A DNA stretch of 9,540 nt from Candidatus Woesearchaeota archaeon (lineage in GTDB: Archaea; Nanoarchaeota; Nanoarchaeia; Woesearchaeales; CALCXY01), in the NCBI GenBank assembly GCA_030751555.1, contig JASMFX010000133.1, positions 1 to 9,540 on the forward strand, read 5' to 3'. Shown here in pieces: positions 1 to 5,496 of this stretch; the first letter of the stretch is position 1, and every line of letters starts with the position of its first letter. The notes beneath the pieces are model-generated. The model searched no databases, had not been told where the DNA came from, and saw nothing but the letters and a program-made list of their open reading frames with translations. Position numbers and translations under genes: made by a program.

Positions 1-101
1 AGCAAGATAGACTCGCTTTCCACATAGTTAAGAATTGTTTTATTATCTCCATAAAAATAAGCAAGCCACGCACTTGTATCCAGCAAGAACTTATCTGACA
101 T
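1..101 (-). CDS. vapC: VapC-type PIN-domain toxin, N-terminal part (runs off the window)
   Basis: Only the first 33 codons are in the window; the gene continues past base 1. The visible N-terminus, MSDKFLLDTSAWLAYFYGD, is the classic opening of a PIN-domain ribonuclease: a short beta strand ending in the first metal-binding Asp (D8), then T/S-A-W-L. VapC toxins are Mg2+-dependent RNases that cleave tRNA, rRNA or mRNA when released from their antitoxin. The ATG lies inside the last codons of the upstream vapB, so the two overlap by 11 bases in different frames, the usual translational coupling of such pairs. The other catalytic acids lie outside the window, so completeness and activity cannot be judged. 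Confidence 0.85.
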   Translation of the reverse strand, partial: MSDKFLLDTSAWLAYFYGDNKTILNYVESESIL

Positions 102-264
102 GCTTACCCCCCTTTTTCCCTAAAAACCCATAGAGAGAATCCTGCTTTGATATCTTTTTTATCATGCCTTTAATAACATCATTGTAAGAATCAAGCCTAG
201 ACCGATCTCTAAAATTCTTTAGCCAGTCTACTACCTCTTCACTTACCTGAATGGTTGTTACCAT
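91..264 (-). CDS. vapB: VapB-type antitoxin (57 aa, ribbon-helix-helix-like)
   Basis: A 57-residue ORF directly upstream of, and overlapping, the PIN-domain gene. It opens with MVTTIQVSEEVVDWLKNF, a beta strand (TTIQV) followed by a helix, then a second helix around SYNDVIKGMIKKI (residues 26-38). This is the layout of the small archaeal VapB antitoxins that dimerise through the strand and bind DNA. The C-terminal third (about 40-57, lysine- and glycine-rich) would be the flexible part that wraps the toxin. Antitoxins of this type normally repress their own operon, and a set of CTATAG-like repeats lies just upstream of the start. Gene order antitoxin-toxin and the overlap both fit vapBC. I infer the family from pattern and context. 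Confidence 0.8.
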   Translation of the reverse strand: MVTTIQVSEEVVDWLKNFRDRSRLDSYNDVIKGMIKKISKQDSLYGFLGKKGGKHVR

Positions 265-279
265 CTTATGATGATTTAT

Positions 280-302
280 GCTATAGAACTATAGATTATA
301 GC
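280..302 (-). promoter_or_regulatory. Candidate vapBC operator: three TATAG repeats in a palindrome
   Basis: CTATAG occurs at 281-286 and 289-294, and TTATAG at 296-301. The outer ends form a 6-bp inverted repeat (GCTATA at 280-285, TATAGC at 297-302) centred on the middle CTATAG, itself a palindrome. It sits 16-38 bases upstream of the vapB start. A stronger TATA-like box, TTTTATATAG on the minus strand (313-304), would give a leader of about 19 bases; the central CTATAG could itself serve as TATA for a leaderless mRNA. Either way a bound VapB dimer would obstruct initiation. This is inferred from position and symmetry only. Confidence 0.4.
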
Positions 303-330
303 ACTATATAAAACTTCCTATTTTGCGTAA

Positions 331-340
331 GTTTATTAAC
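331..340 (+). promoter_or_regulatory. TATA-like box for the ORF at 362
   Basis: GTTTATTAAC is centred about 26 bases upstream of the ATG at 362. Transcription would then start at or next to the start codon, the same geometry as most other first genes in this window. The TATATAAAA stretch at 305-313 is an alternative upstream box. Confidence 0.4.
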
Positions 341-361
341 TATGAATAGAATAGATACTGC

Positions 362-655
362 ATGAGATACATCCCGATCAAAATAACCTATGAGAACAAG
401 CCAAACTCAAAATTCCCTATTTGGTATACCTGTGCATTGCCAGGTGAAGTTCCCTATCCAAATAGTAAGAATAAGATTAGGACCCTTACAAGCCCTTCAA
501 TGAGCGGCCTTGCCAACTTTATAACCGCAGCACATAAACATTACAAAAGAAATCATAATGCATCTGTAGGCCTTTCTCCGGACTCTGATTTGCCGCAAAC
601 TACAAGAGGACAGACAGAAAACCTGATAGAAAAGCTGCATCTGGAGATGGAGTAG
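362..655 (+). CDS. Hypothetical protein (97 aa)
   Basis: I do not recognise this protein. It starts MRYIPIKITYENKPNSKFPI, has no obvious signal peptide or membrane segment, and is Pro-, Asn- and Lys-rich, with the segment RTLTSPSMSGLANF around residues 40-53. The C-terminal 15 residues (ENLIEKLHLEME) look helical. The ATG at 362 fits a leaderless transcript from the TATA-like box at 331-340. A short GTG ORF begins at the last base of its stop codon, so the two may be co-transcribed. It could be a real small archaeal gene or a remnant; I see no transfer signature beyond the adjacent toxin-antitoxin pair. Confidence 0.5.
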   Translation: MRYIPIKITYENKPNSKFPIWYTCALPGEVPYPNSKNKIRTLTSPSMSGLANFITAAHKHYKRNHNASVGLSPDSDLPQTTRGQTENLIEKLHLEME

Positions 656-759
656 TGACTCATTCTGAGATAGCAAAGGCTTATTTTGAGAGAATTCTTC
701 GAAGAGAGGTTCCCATTATTGAATCATATACAGTAACTGCGCTGGAAAGGTACGATTAA
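655..759 (+). CDS. Possible 34-aa ORF with GTG start overlapping the upstream stop
   Basis: The stop TAG of the upstream ORF (653-655) shares its G with a GTG that opens a 34-codon frame ending in TAA at 757-759. The product begins MTHSEIAKAYFERILRREV and ends LERYD, with a strongly helical, charged first half. GGAG at 643-646 lies eight bases before the GTG and could serve as a ribosome binding site, as expected for an internal gene of an operon. The ORF ends two bases before the stop of the convergent cupin gene, so the two genes fill the space without a gap. It may also be the frameshifted tail of a longer ancestral protein. I do not recognise a family. Confidence 0.35.
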   Translation: MTHSEIAKAYFERILRREVPIIESYTVTALERYD

Positions 760-761
760 TA

Positions 762-1121
762 CTATTTCCTCCCATACTTATCATCAACCCTCTCCTTATC
801 ATCAGGGTCAAAATGACCATAAGAGATAGCTAAGATAGTAACATGACCATTAAGAGCAGAGGCTCTATGACTCATCCCCTTAGGAATAAAGAATTCATCA
901 TCCTTCTGAGCCTCAATCTTAGCGTCATCCAACTCCACCTCAGCAGAGCCATCAATAATCTTCCAAAACTCATCCCTAGTCTTGTGCTTTTGCTTTGAGA
1001 TATGCTCTCCATCTTTAATATAAAGAATTTTAAGCGTCCCTAGCTCTGAAAATAAGAACTGTTCAAACTTGCCCCAAGGCTTTTCTTCAATTATCTTTTT
1101 TGGGTTAGGTAGTTTTGTCAT
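762..1121 (-). CDS. Cupin, mannose-6-phosphate isomerase type II-like (119 aa)
   Basis: A single-domain cupin that closely follows the C-terminal isomerase domain of type II phosphomannose isomerases. It has the opening motif EKPWGKFEQF (13-22), then the first cupin motif, SKQKHKTRDEFW (42-53), corresponding to QxHxHRxEHW in the bifunctional enzymes. The four metal positions of that family are all present: Q44, H46, E51 and, in the second motif IPKGMSHR, H85. It closes with HFDPDDKERVDDKYGR, matching the family's EDDIVRxEDxYGR ending. The nucleotidyltransferase domain found in the long bifunctional enzymes is absent. The likely role is interconversion of fructose-6-phosphate and mannose-6-phosphate, or another sugar-phosphate isomerisation; the substrate is not proven. 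It appears monocistronic. The ATG fits a leaderless mRNA from the TATA-like box at 1141-1150. Confidence 0.75.
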   Translation of the reverse strand: MTKLPNPKKIIEEKPWGKFEQFLFSELGTLKILYIKDGEHISKQKHKTRDEFWKIIDGSAEVELDDAKIEAQKDDEFFIPKGMSHRASALNGHVTILAISYGHFDPDDKERVDDKYGRK

Positions 1122-1140
1122 AAAAACAAATAGTTTAAAT

Positions 1141-1150
1141 GTATTTAAAA
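1141..1150 (-). promoter_or_regulatory. TATA-like box for the cupin gene
   Basis: On the minus strand this reads TTTTAAATAC, preceded by the purine-rich GAAAGC in the BRE position. Its centre is about 25 bases from the cupin ATG at 1121, so the transcript would begin at the start codon. Confidence 0.5.
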
Positions 1151-1193
1151 GCTTTCTGGTAGAATAATATTAATCCCCCATTCCACCACCAAT

Positions 1194-1205
1194 AAACATA
1201 TAAAC
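1194..1205 (+). promoter_or_regulatory. TATA-like box for pyrEF
   Basis: AAACATATAAAC lies upstream of pyrE. A start site about 26 bases from its centre falls near 1227, six bases before the ATG at 1233 and well inside the reading frame that opens at ATG 1206. It therefore supports the shorter start. A weaker box, AATAATATTAA at 1163-1173, would allow the longer form. Confidence 0.4.
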
Positions 1206-1232
1206 ATGTCTTGTCTTAATTTTCTGGGGAAA

Positions 1233-2003
1233 ATGGAAAAATACCAAGAAGAATTTACAGAGTTAATAGCCGGTGCAGAGGGAATATTCTTTGCAGATGA
1301 TCTCAAGCTTAAAGATGGCAGGCCAACACCGTATTTCATAAACATGGGGGTGTTTGGAGAGAAAGCCTCATTAACCAACAAATTAGGAAAATACTATGCT
1401 GCTATGATTAAAGAGCAGATCGACAAAGGGATGAAGATTGATATTATCTTTGGCCCTAGTTACAAAGGGTCTGCAATTGCTTTCACAACAGCTATGGCAT
1501 TACTCCAAGACCATAATATTGACCTAGGTGTTGCTTATGACAGAAAAGAAGCTAAGACCCATGGTGAAGGATCTAGCGCAAAGGATATCTTAGTCGGCGC
1601 TAAGATCAAGGAAGGGGATAATATCTTTATTGTTGATGATGTTACATCTAGCATGAAAACAAAGTATGATATGATTACAAAACTACAAGACGTTGCCAAG
1701 GGTGAAAACTTCAAGTATAATATTGTGGGTATTGGATTAGGAGTTAATCGTGAACAGACAACCCCAGCCTATGAGAATCCAGAAGATATTGCAACCCTTA
1801 AAGTAGGAGAGAAAGGAGAAAACGCTGTTGAGGATTTTAGTAAAAAAACCAACATCCCAGTATTCTTTGTCATGGGCGTAAGAGAGATGGTAGATTACTT
1901 GTTTAAGAACAAAATACCAATCCTAGTAAACAATGAAAAAAAGCCCATTGATGAATCTACAAAGGCTAAATTTGATGATTATCTAGAAACCTATGGAACC
2001 TAA
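1233..2003 (+). CDS. pyrE: Orotate phosphoribosyltransferase (256 aa)
   Basis: Joins orotate to PRPP to make OMP, the fifth step of UMP synthesis. Visible landmarks: the N-terminal MEKYQEEF and LKDGRPTPYFINMGVF; the FGPSYKGSAIA loop (about 73-83); the catalytic flexible loop DRKEAKTHGEGS (about 103-114) with the lysine, His and Glu-Gly typical of OPRT; and the PRPP signature IFIVDDVTSS (131-140). The C-terminal part after the PRPP motif is about 115 residues, longer than in typical OPRTs of about 210 residues; the extra portion holds a GIGLGVNREQTTPAYENPE segment. An in-frame ATG at 1206 would add nine residues. I prefer 1233 because it gives the family-typical N-terminus and fits the TATA box. 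pyrF begins one base after its stop, so the two form an operon. Confidence 0.9.
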   Translation: MEKYQEEFTELIAGAEGIFFADDLKLKDGRPTPYFINMGVFGEKASLTNKLGKYYAAMIKEQIDKGMKIDIIFGPSYKGSAIAFTTAMALLQDHNIDLGVAYDRKEAKTHGEGSSAKDILVGAKIKEGDNIFIVDDVTSSMKTKYDMITKLQDVAKGENFKYNIVGIGLGVNREQTTPAYENPEDIATLKVGEKGENAVEDFSKKTNIPVFFVMGVREMVDYLFKNKIPILVNNEKKPIDESTKAKFDDYLETYGT

Positions 2004-2004
2004 A

Positions 2005-2961
2005 ATGAACATAGCAGACAAAACAATCGAAGCCATCAACAAAAAACAATGCCCTATCTGTGTTGGTTTGGATCCAACAATAGATAAGATTCCTAAATTT
2101 ATTGTAGATAAACAAGTAAAAGAGCATGGCAACACCACAAAAGCAGTTGCTGAATCATTCAAAGAATTCTCTTACGCACTTCTAGATGAACTCCACCACT
2201 TAGTCCCTGTTGTCAAGCCAAACATTGCTTTTTGGGAGATGTATGGCCCAGCAGGAGTCGAGGCCTTAATTGAAACAATAAAATATGCAAAGGATAAGGG
2301 TCTCATCGTGATTATAGACGCCAAACGCCAAGACATTGGCAACACCTCAAAAGCTTATGCCCAAGGATTAATAGGAGATGTCCCTCTCCCAAAAGATTCC
2401 ACAACAAACATTGATGCAGATTGGGTTACAGTGGGTGCTTACTCAGGATCAGACACCATTAACGAATTCATAGATGTGTGCAAATCAAATAACAAAGGGA
2501 TCATTGTCTTAGTGAGAACATCCAATGATTCTGCTAAAGAGTTTCAAGATTTAAAATCAAGTGAAAAAGAATTATTCAAACATGTAGCAGCAAAGGTTAA
2601 TGAATGGGGCAAAGATCTTATTGGAGAAAAAGGATTTTCAGCTGTTGCAGCTGTTGTAGGAGCAACCTATCCAGAAGAAGCAGCTGAATTGAGAAAACTA
2701 ATGCCGAACACCTTTTTCCTTGTTCCAGGCTATGGAGCACAAGGGGGAGGAGGAAAAGACACTATCCCTAATTTTAATGATGAAGGATTTGGAGCTGTTG
2801 TAAATTCATCAAGAGGAATAATATTTGCCTACCAAAAGGATGACAAGGATGAGAAAGACTTTGCAATCTCTGCTAAAGATGCTATTATTGCTATGAAACA
2901 TGATATCCTTAATGCAATGAAAGAAGCAGATAAACTTCCTGAGGGATGGACTGTAGAATAA
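2005..2961 (+). CDS. pyrF: Orotidine 5'-phosphate decarboxylase, long (subfamily 2) type (318 aa)
   Basis: Decarboxylates OMP to UMP, the last step of the pathway. It shows CPICVGLDPTIDKIP (16-30), KPNIAFWE (71-78), the catalytic charge network IIDAKRQDIGNT with D105, K107 and D110, then PGYGAQGGGG (241-250) and VNSSRGIIFAY (266-276), whose Arg binds the substrate phosphate. At 318 residues it belongs to the long bacterial-style class, not the compact decarboxylase of about 210 residues usual in Euryarchaeota. I chose ATG 2005 because MNIADKTIEAI matches the usual family start. The in-frame ATG at 1993 would add four residues and overlap the end of pyrE. No clear Shine-Dalgarno precedes it, so translation is probably coupled to pyrE. 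Confidence 0.92.
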   Translation: MNIADKTIEAINKKQCPICVGLDPTIDKIPKFIVDKQVKEHGNTTKAVAESFKEFSYALLDELHHLVPVVKPNIAFWEMYGPAGVEALIETIKYAKDKGLIVIIDAKRQDIGNTSKAYAQGLIGDVPLPKDSTTNIDADWVTVGAYSGSDTINEFIDVCKSNNKGIIVLVRTSNDSAKEFQDLKSSEKELFKHVAAKVNEWGKDLIGEKGFSAVAAVVGATYPEEAAELRKLMPNTFFLVPGYGAQGGGGKDTIPNFNDEGFGAVVNSSRGIIFAYQKDDKDEKDFAISAKDAIIAMKHDILNAMKEADKLPEGWTVE

Positions 2962-3029
2962 TTAGTGAGAAACTATTTCTTAAACAACCCAAATAAAATA
3001 GCCCAAAATCCACATTGAACTTTGGACGA

Positions 3030-3115
3030 TTTTGCCACATTCACTAACAACCTATTTTTCCTATCTCCCCTTACCCAGGTACGGGGAGATAGGAAAAATT
3101 ATATAAAAGGCGTTC
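3030..3115. repeat. Dispersed hairpin repeat, copy 1
   Basis: A 17-bp perfect inverted repeat, with left arm 3054-3070 (ATTTTTCCTATCTCCCC) and right arm 3083-3099. Between the arms TACC and GGTA (3073-3076, 3079-3082 region) can pair again, leaving a two-base loop and one mismatch. Similarity to the second copy near 5497-5590 runs beyond the hairpin on both sides: ACTAACA-CCTATTTTT upstream and GTTCAGAAA downstream (3113-3121). Here it lies between the convergent pyrF and HAD genes, where the T-rich arms could also act as a two-way terminator. The presence of a second copy in a divergent intergenic region argues that it is a mobile or structural repeat first. Confidence 0.6.
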
Positions 3116-3165
3116 AGAAATAAAAGCTGAAAGAAAATATCGTGGCCGGAAATGGCAAAGCCAAA

Positions 3166-3741
3166 CTAAACATCTACTTGATACTCCTTCAATTTCATCT
3201 TTAACCCTTCAACATTCTCAAAAAATATAGTCTTAATCCCAAGCGATTCTGGGATAGCTAGATTCCTCTCAGTATTATCTATAAAAATAGAACCTTTAGG
3301 AACAGATGAAAACATCTCTGCCTCAGTTTTCATGCAATGAACTTCAGATGAAATAATGATAGGATCGAATATCCCCTTCAATCCAAATTCTTTAATTAAA
3401 AAATGAGCTCGCTCCAATGGGTTGTCAGTAATTATACCCAATTCATGACCCTTTTCCTTTAATGATAAAGCTATGGCCATGACCTCATTGTTTAAGGGAG
3501 TATTCCCAAGAACCTCATCGAGTTTTCCATAATCAAGATCCACTCCAAGACTTTTGCCTAAATCATCCCAAACATCCTTAAACATGACTTTACCAAGATA
3601 AAGATCACTAGAATAGATGTTATAACCTTCTGTAACCTTATCTAATCCCAATCCAGAGAGTTTGGCCAGATTCTCACAGATCTGCCCACCCCCTGATTTA
3701 TTGAGTGTTAAAACACCATCAAGATCAAAGTAGATTTTCAT
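3166..3741 (-). CDS. HAD-superfamily hydrolase (191 aa)
   Basis: A haloacid-dehalogenase-fold phosphatase. Motif I is YFDLDGVLTLN (4-14), with nucleophile D6 and acid/base D8. Motif II is LGIITDN, with T105. Motif III is the lysine K138 in CMKTEAEMF, and motif IV is FIDNTERN (153-160), with D155 and N156 where many members have two acids. The helical cap inserted between motifs I and II (about 15-95) marks it as a small C1-cap phosphatase, like phosphoglycolate phosphatase or nucleotidase-type enzymes. The substrate cannot be read from sequence; a nucleotide or sugar phosphate is plausible but unproven. The ATG is in leaderless position relative to the TATA-like box at 3764-3771. It is transcribed towards pyrF, with the hairpin repeat between them. 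Confidence 0.8.
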   Translation of the reverse strand: MKIYFDLDGVLTLNKSGGGQICENLAKLSGLGLDKVTEGYNIYSSDLYLGKVMFKDVWDDLGKSLGVDLDYGKLDEVLGNTPLNNEVMAIALSLKEKGHELGIITDNPLERAHFLIKEFGLKGIFDPIIISSEVHCMKTEAEMFSSVPKGSIFIDNTERNLAIPESLGIKTIFFENVEGLKMKLKEYQVDV

Positions 3742-3763
3742 AATAGTAGGAGAATGCTATATG

Positions 3764-3771
3764 ATTTAAAT
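3764..3771 (-). promoter_or_regulatory. TATA-like box for the HAD hydrolase gene
   Basis: ATTTAAAT, preceded on the minus strand by CGAAAC in the BRE position. Its centre is about 26 bases from the ATG at 3741, giving a leaderless mRNA. Confidence 0.5.
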
Positions 3772-3787
3772 GTTTCGATGGAATAAT

Positions 3788-4396
3788 TTAACCACACTCT
3801 TCCCCATTCTCAACCAATATACTCCCAGAACAATACAAAGGCTTAGTTTCAGAGCACTCACCAAGTGGAGTACCATCTGAACAGCCAAACTCCCTGACAA
3901 AAAAGCCTCCTAAATTATGTTCAGATGTGTTTGTAATATTTTTCTCTTTTGAAAGAACCCTCTCATTCAAAACTTCCTTTCGTTCGCCAACATTAATCTC
4001 CATTAAATCCGCAACAAGCCGATCATAATCTTTTATAAAAATCCCAGTGATATTAAAAGGCCCAGTTATCTCTCCCTTTTCAAACAGATAGAGATCAGTC
4101 TCTTTCACATCTTTAACCTCAATTTGATTATCGAAATCATCAACAAGAAATCTAATATAGGTAGAATCAACTAATCGATACTCCAAAAAACCTAAAAAAT
4201 TAACCAACCTGCCATGAAGCTTGTCAATATCAGAAAATTTATCAAAAGACACTAGCTTAGCTGTAGACTGATTATACTTCTCCTTGGCAATAATAGAAAC
4301 ATTCTCTGTGTATTCAAACTGCTCTCCAATAAATAAATTGTAATACATAATAACAGCCACAATAATCAAACCTAGATACAGATACCTCTTTTCCAT
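3788..4396 (-). CDS. Membrane-anchored protein with OB-fold-like domain and Cys-rich C-terminal tail (202 aa)
   Basis: An N-terminal hydrophobic helix (about 5-24, YLYLGLIIVAVIMYYNLFI) follows a short basic start and should anchor the protein, with the remainder outside. Residues about 60-135 contain alternating strands (GRLVNFLGFLEYRLVDSTYIRFLVDD, written here only as positions 62-87 in essence, then EKGEITGPFNITGIFI) that resemble an OB-fold. The C-terminus has four cysteines (172, 181, 189, 201) in CSDGTPLGECSETKPLYC followed by a glycine and a final CG. I associate this tail pattern with exported proteins of DPANN archaea; it may bind a metal or form disulfides. A GTG two codons upstream (4402) is possible, but ATG 4396 sits 26-28 bases from the TATA-like box. 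Function unknown. Confidence 0.65.
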   Translation of the reverse strand: MEKRYLYLGLIIVAVIMYYNLFIGEQFEYTENVSIIAKEKYNQSTAKLVSFDKFSDIDKLHGRLVNFLGFLEYRLVDSTYIRFLVDDFDNQIEVKDVKETDLYLFEKGEITGPFNITGIFIKDYDRLVADLMEINVGERKEVLNERVLSKEKNITNTSEHNLGGFFVREFGCSDGTPLGECSETKPLYCSGSILVENGEECG

Positions 4397-4419
4397 TAGC
4401 ACACTCTCAGAATAATGGG

Positions 4420-4428
4420 TATTTAAAC
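4420..4428 (-). promoter_or_regulatory. TATA-like box for the gene at 3788-4396
   Basis: On the minus strand this reads GTTTAAATA. Its centre is 26-28 bases from ATG 4396, giving a leaderless or nearly leaderless mRNA. It is the left half of a symmetric pair with the divergent box at 4446-4453. Confidence 0.5.
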
Positions 4429-4445
4429 ATTCTGATGATACAAAT

Positions 4446-4453
4446 GTTTAAAA
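4446..4453 (+). promoter_or_regulatory. TATA-like box for the gene at 4476-4832
   Basis: GTTTAAAA is centred about 26 bases before the ATG at 4476, giving a leaderless mRNA. ATGTTTAAA (4444-4452) is the exact inverse of TTTAAACAT (4422-4430), so the two divergent promoters mirror each other across 13 bases. Confidence 0.5.
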
Positions 4454-4475
4454 ATGCTTTAATAATCTCTAATGC

Positions 4476-4832
4476 ATGAAAACCTATATAAGGGCAAAAG
4501 TAGCTGTATATTATGGTGATATAGGTATTTTAACTAGGAGATATTCTGATGACTTTAGGAAGTTAGGGGGAGTTGCGGGGATAAGCCAATTATATGCAAT
4601 GACAGAAACAGAGGAAGGAGCTGATTATCGATACATGATTTCATCAGACAACTCAAATCCTAATATTGATTATAACACAGTGATTACTGTCTGCGGACCG
4701 AATAGGAAAAAAGTCCAAAGGAGATTCAGAGAATTTAGCACTACTCTAGGTATACGCACTCAGGCTCCGCCAAATGGATTAGAAAAAAGATGGGAGGCCA
4801 TCGCAAAAGCAGTTGGCAATCAGATCTCTTGA
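4476..4832 (+). CDS. Hypothetical protein (118 aa)
   Basis: I do not recognise this protein. It has no signal peptide or membrane helix. The N-terminus MKTYIRAKVAVYYGDIG looks like a beta strand followed by a turn, the centre (40-60) is acidic and Asn/Ser-rich, and the segment TVITVCGPNRKKVQRRF (68-84) is a strand followed by a very basic helix. The final 20 residues are again helical. The strand-helix pattern with a basic helix might indicate a small alpha/beta nucleic-acid- or ligand-binding fold, but that is a guess. The start is supported by the TATA-like box 26 bases upstream. Its 3' end overlaps the convergent small membrane-protein gene by 13 bases. Confidence 0.55.
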   Translation: MKTYIRAKVAVYYGDIGILTRRYSDDFRKLGGVAGISQLYAMTETEEGADYRYMISSDNSNPNIDYNTVITVCGPNRKKVQRRFREFSTTLGIRTQAPPNGLEKRWEAIAKAVGNQIS

Positions 4833-5035
4833 TTCCCACCACTAAACATCTTCTTCATGACTGGAACTGCAAACACTAAACACAATATCAGATACCAATA
4901 CCACTCCAATCCTAGTATATCTGGTATGACCTTTGCCAAAAATAATGTCGCAAAGAGCGTACTCATCTTAATGAAACTAACATCATACCATCTTAAAAGT
5001 GGTATCTTACTATCTGCCCATTCAAACAATCCCAT
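4820..5035 (-). CDS. Small membrane protein, two predicted helices (71 aa)
   Basis: The start MGLFEWADSKIPLLRWYDVS leads into two hydrophobic segments (about 26-42, STLFATLFLAKVIPDIL, and about 45-61, WYWYLILCLVFAVPVMKK) joined by a short turn, with a basic C-terminal end. The pattern of an N-terminal amphipathic RWYD-x-x-x-IK segment before two helices is familiar from small uncharacterised archaeal membrane proteins; I know no function. ATG 5035 is preferred over the in-frame GTG at 5044, because GAGGTG (5048-5043) lies at Shine-Dalgarno distance from it, inside the end of the upstream gene. Only one base separates the upstream stop from this ATG, so the two are an operon. Confidence 0.6.
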   Translation of the reverse strand: MGLFEWADSKIPLLRWYDVSFIKMSTLFATLFLAKVIPDILGLEWYWYLILCLVFAVPVMKKMFSGGNQEI

Positions 5036-5036
5036 G

Positions 5037-5384
5037 TTAAACACCTCGTTTTGATAATACTACTACAGCTCCTAGAATAACTAATAAAGTTAACACCCCA
5101 ATAAGGATAAACTTAATCCTTCTTTCTTTATCACTTAATTGCTTCCATTTCTTTTGTTTTTTCCATTTATCCTTATTAGTCAGTCCAACTATAAAAAACA
5201 CCAAACCAATAATCCACATAGCACTGTTTTGAGAGCCTAGCCCAATAATAAAAAACACAAGCCCTAGATTAAAAAACGTCCTATAATCTGGCTCATGTTT
5301 TCCTTTCTGAGTATAGAGAATAAACGCAGCTATGACTCCAAATAAAACAATCACTGCAAATACTATCCATAATATTGGAGCCAT
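5037..5384 (-). CDS. Four-helix membrane protein with a duplicated hydrophobic segment (115 aa)
   Basis: There are four predicted membrane helices: about 3-24, 37-51, 55-69 and 91-110. Helices two and three are near copies of each other (LGLVFFIIGL at 41-50 region and IGLVFFIVGL at 59-68), suggesting an internal duplication. Between helices three and four lies a very basic loop rich in Lys and Trp (KDKWKKQKKWKQLSDKERR, 71-89), which by the positive-inside rule should face the cytoplasm. No enzyme motif is visible. It heads a two-gene operon with the 71-residue membrane protein. The ATG is 26 bases from the TATA-like box at 5406-5415, so it is leaderless. Function unknown. Confidence 0.6.
   Translation of the reverse strand: MAPILWIVFAVIVLFGVIAAFILYTQKGKHEPDYRTFFNLGLVFFIIGLGSQNSAMWIIGLVFFIVGLTNKDKWKKQKKWKQLSDKERRIKFILIGVLTLLVILGAVVVLSKRGV
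5043..5048 (-). promoter_or_regulatory. Shine-Dalgarno site for the small membrane-protein gene
   Basis: GAGGTG on the minus strand, seven bases before ATG 5035 and inside the last codons of the upstream gene. It decides the start and contrasts with the leaderless first genes, which have no such site. Confidence 0.55.
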
Positions 5385-5405
5385 GACATCTTTCCCATTC
5401 TTGTG

Positions 5406-5415
5406 TTTTTAAAAC
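5406..5415 (-). promoter_or_regulatory. TATA-like box for the membrane-protein operon
   Basis: On the minus strand this reads GTTTTAAAAA, preceded by GCGAAA in the BRE position. It is centred about 26 bases from ATG 5384. This is one of the clearest promoter matches in the window. Confidence 0.55.
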
Positions 5416-5496
5416 TTTCGCAGACAAGGATTAGTCAAATTTGGTATGTGAATCGCAGCCATCTAGCATTCTGATCAGATTACCCATTTGAGAATT

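Noticed and set aside
1145..1381. 78-codon minus-strand frame over the start of pyrE
   Set aside because: It is antisense to the conserved N-terminus of pyrE and covers both promoters of the cupin-pyrE divergent region.
3028..3034. Small inverted repeat CAAAATC (3004-3010) with GATTTTG (3028-3034) upstream of repeat copy 1
   Set aside because: Seven pairs with a 17-base loop in AT-rich DNA is close to chance, and it is not kept in copy 2.
4857..5054. 65-codon plus-strand frame
   Set aside because: It is antisense to the small membrane-protein gene, whose SD site, start and helices are convincing.
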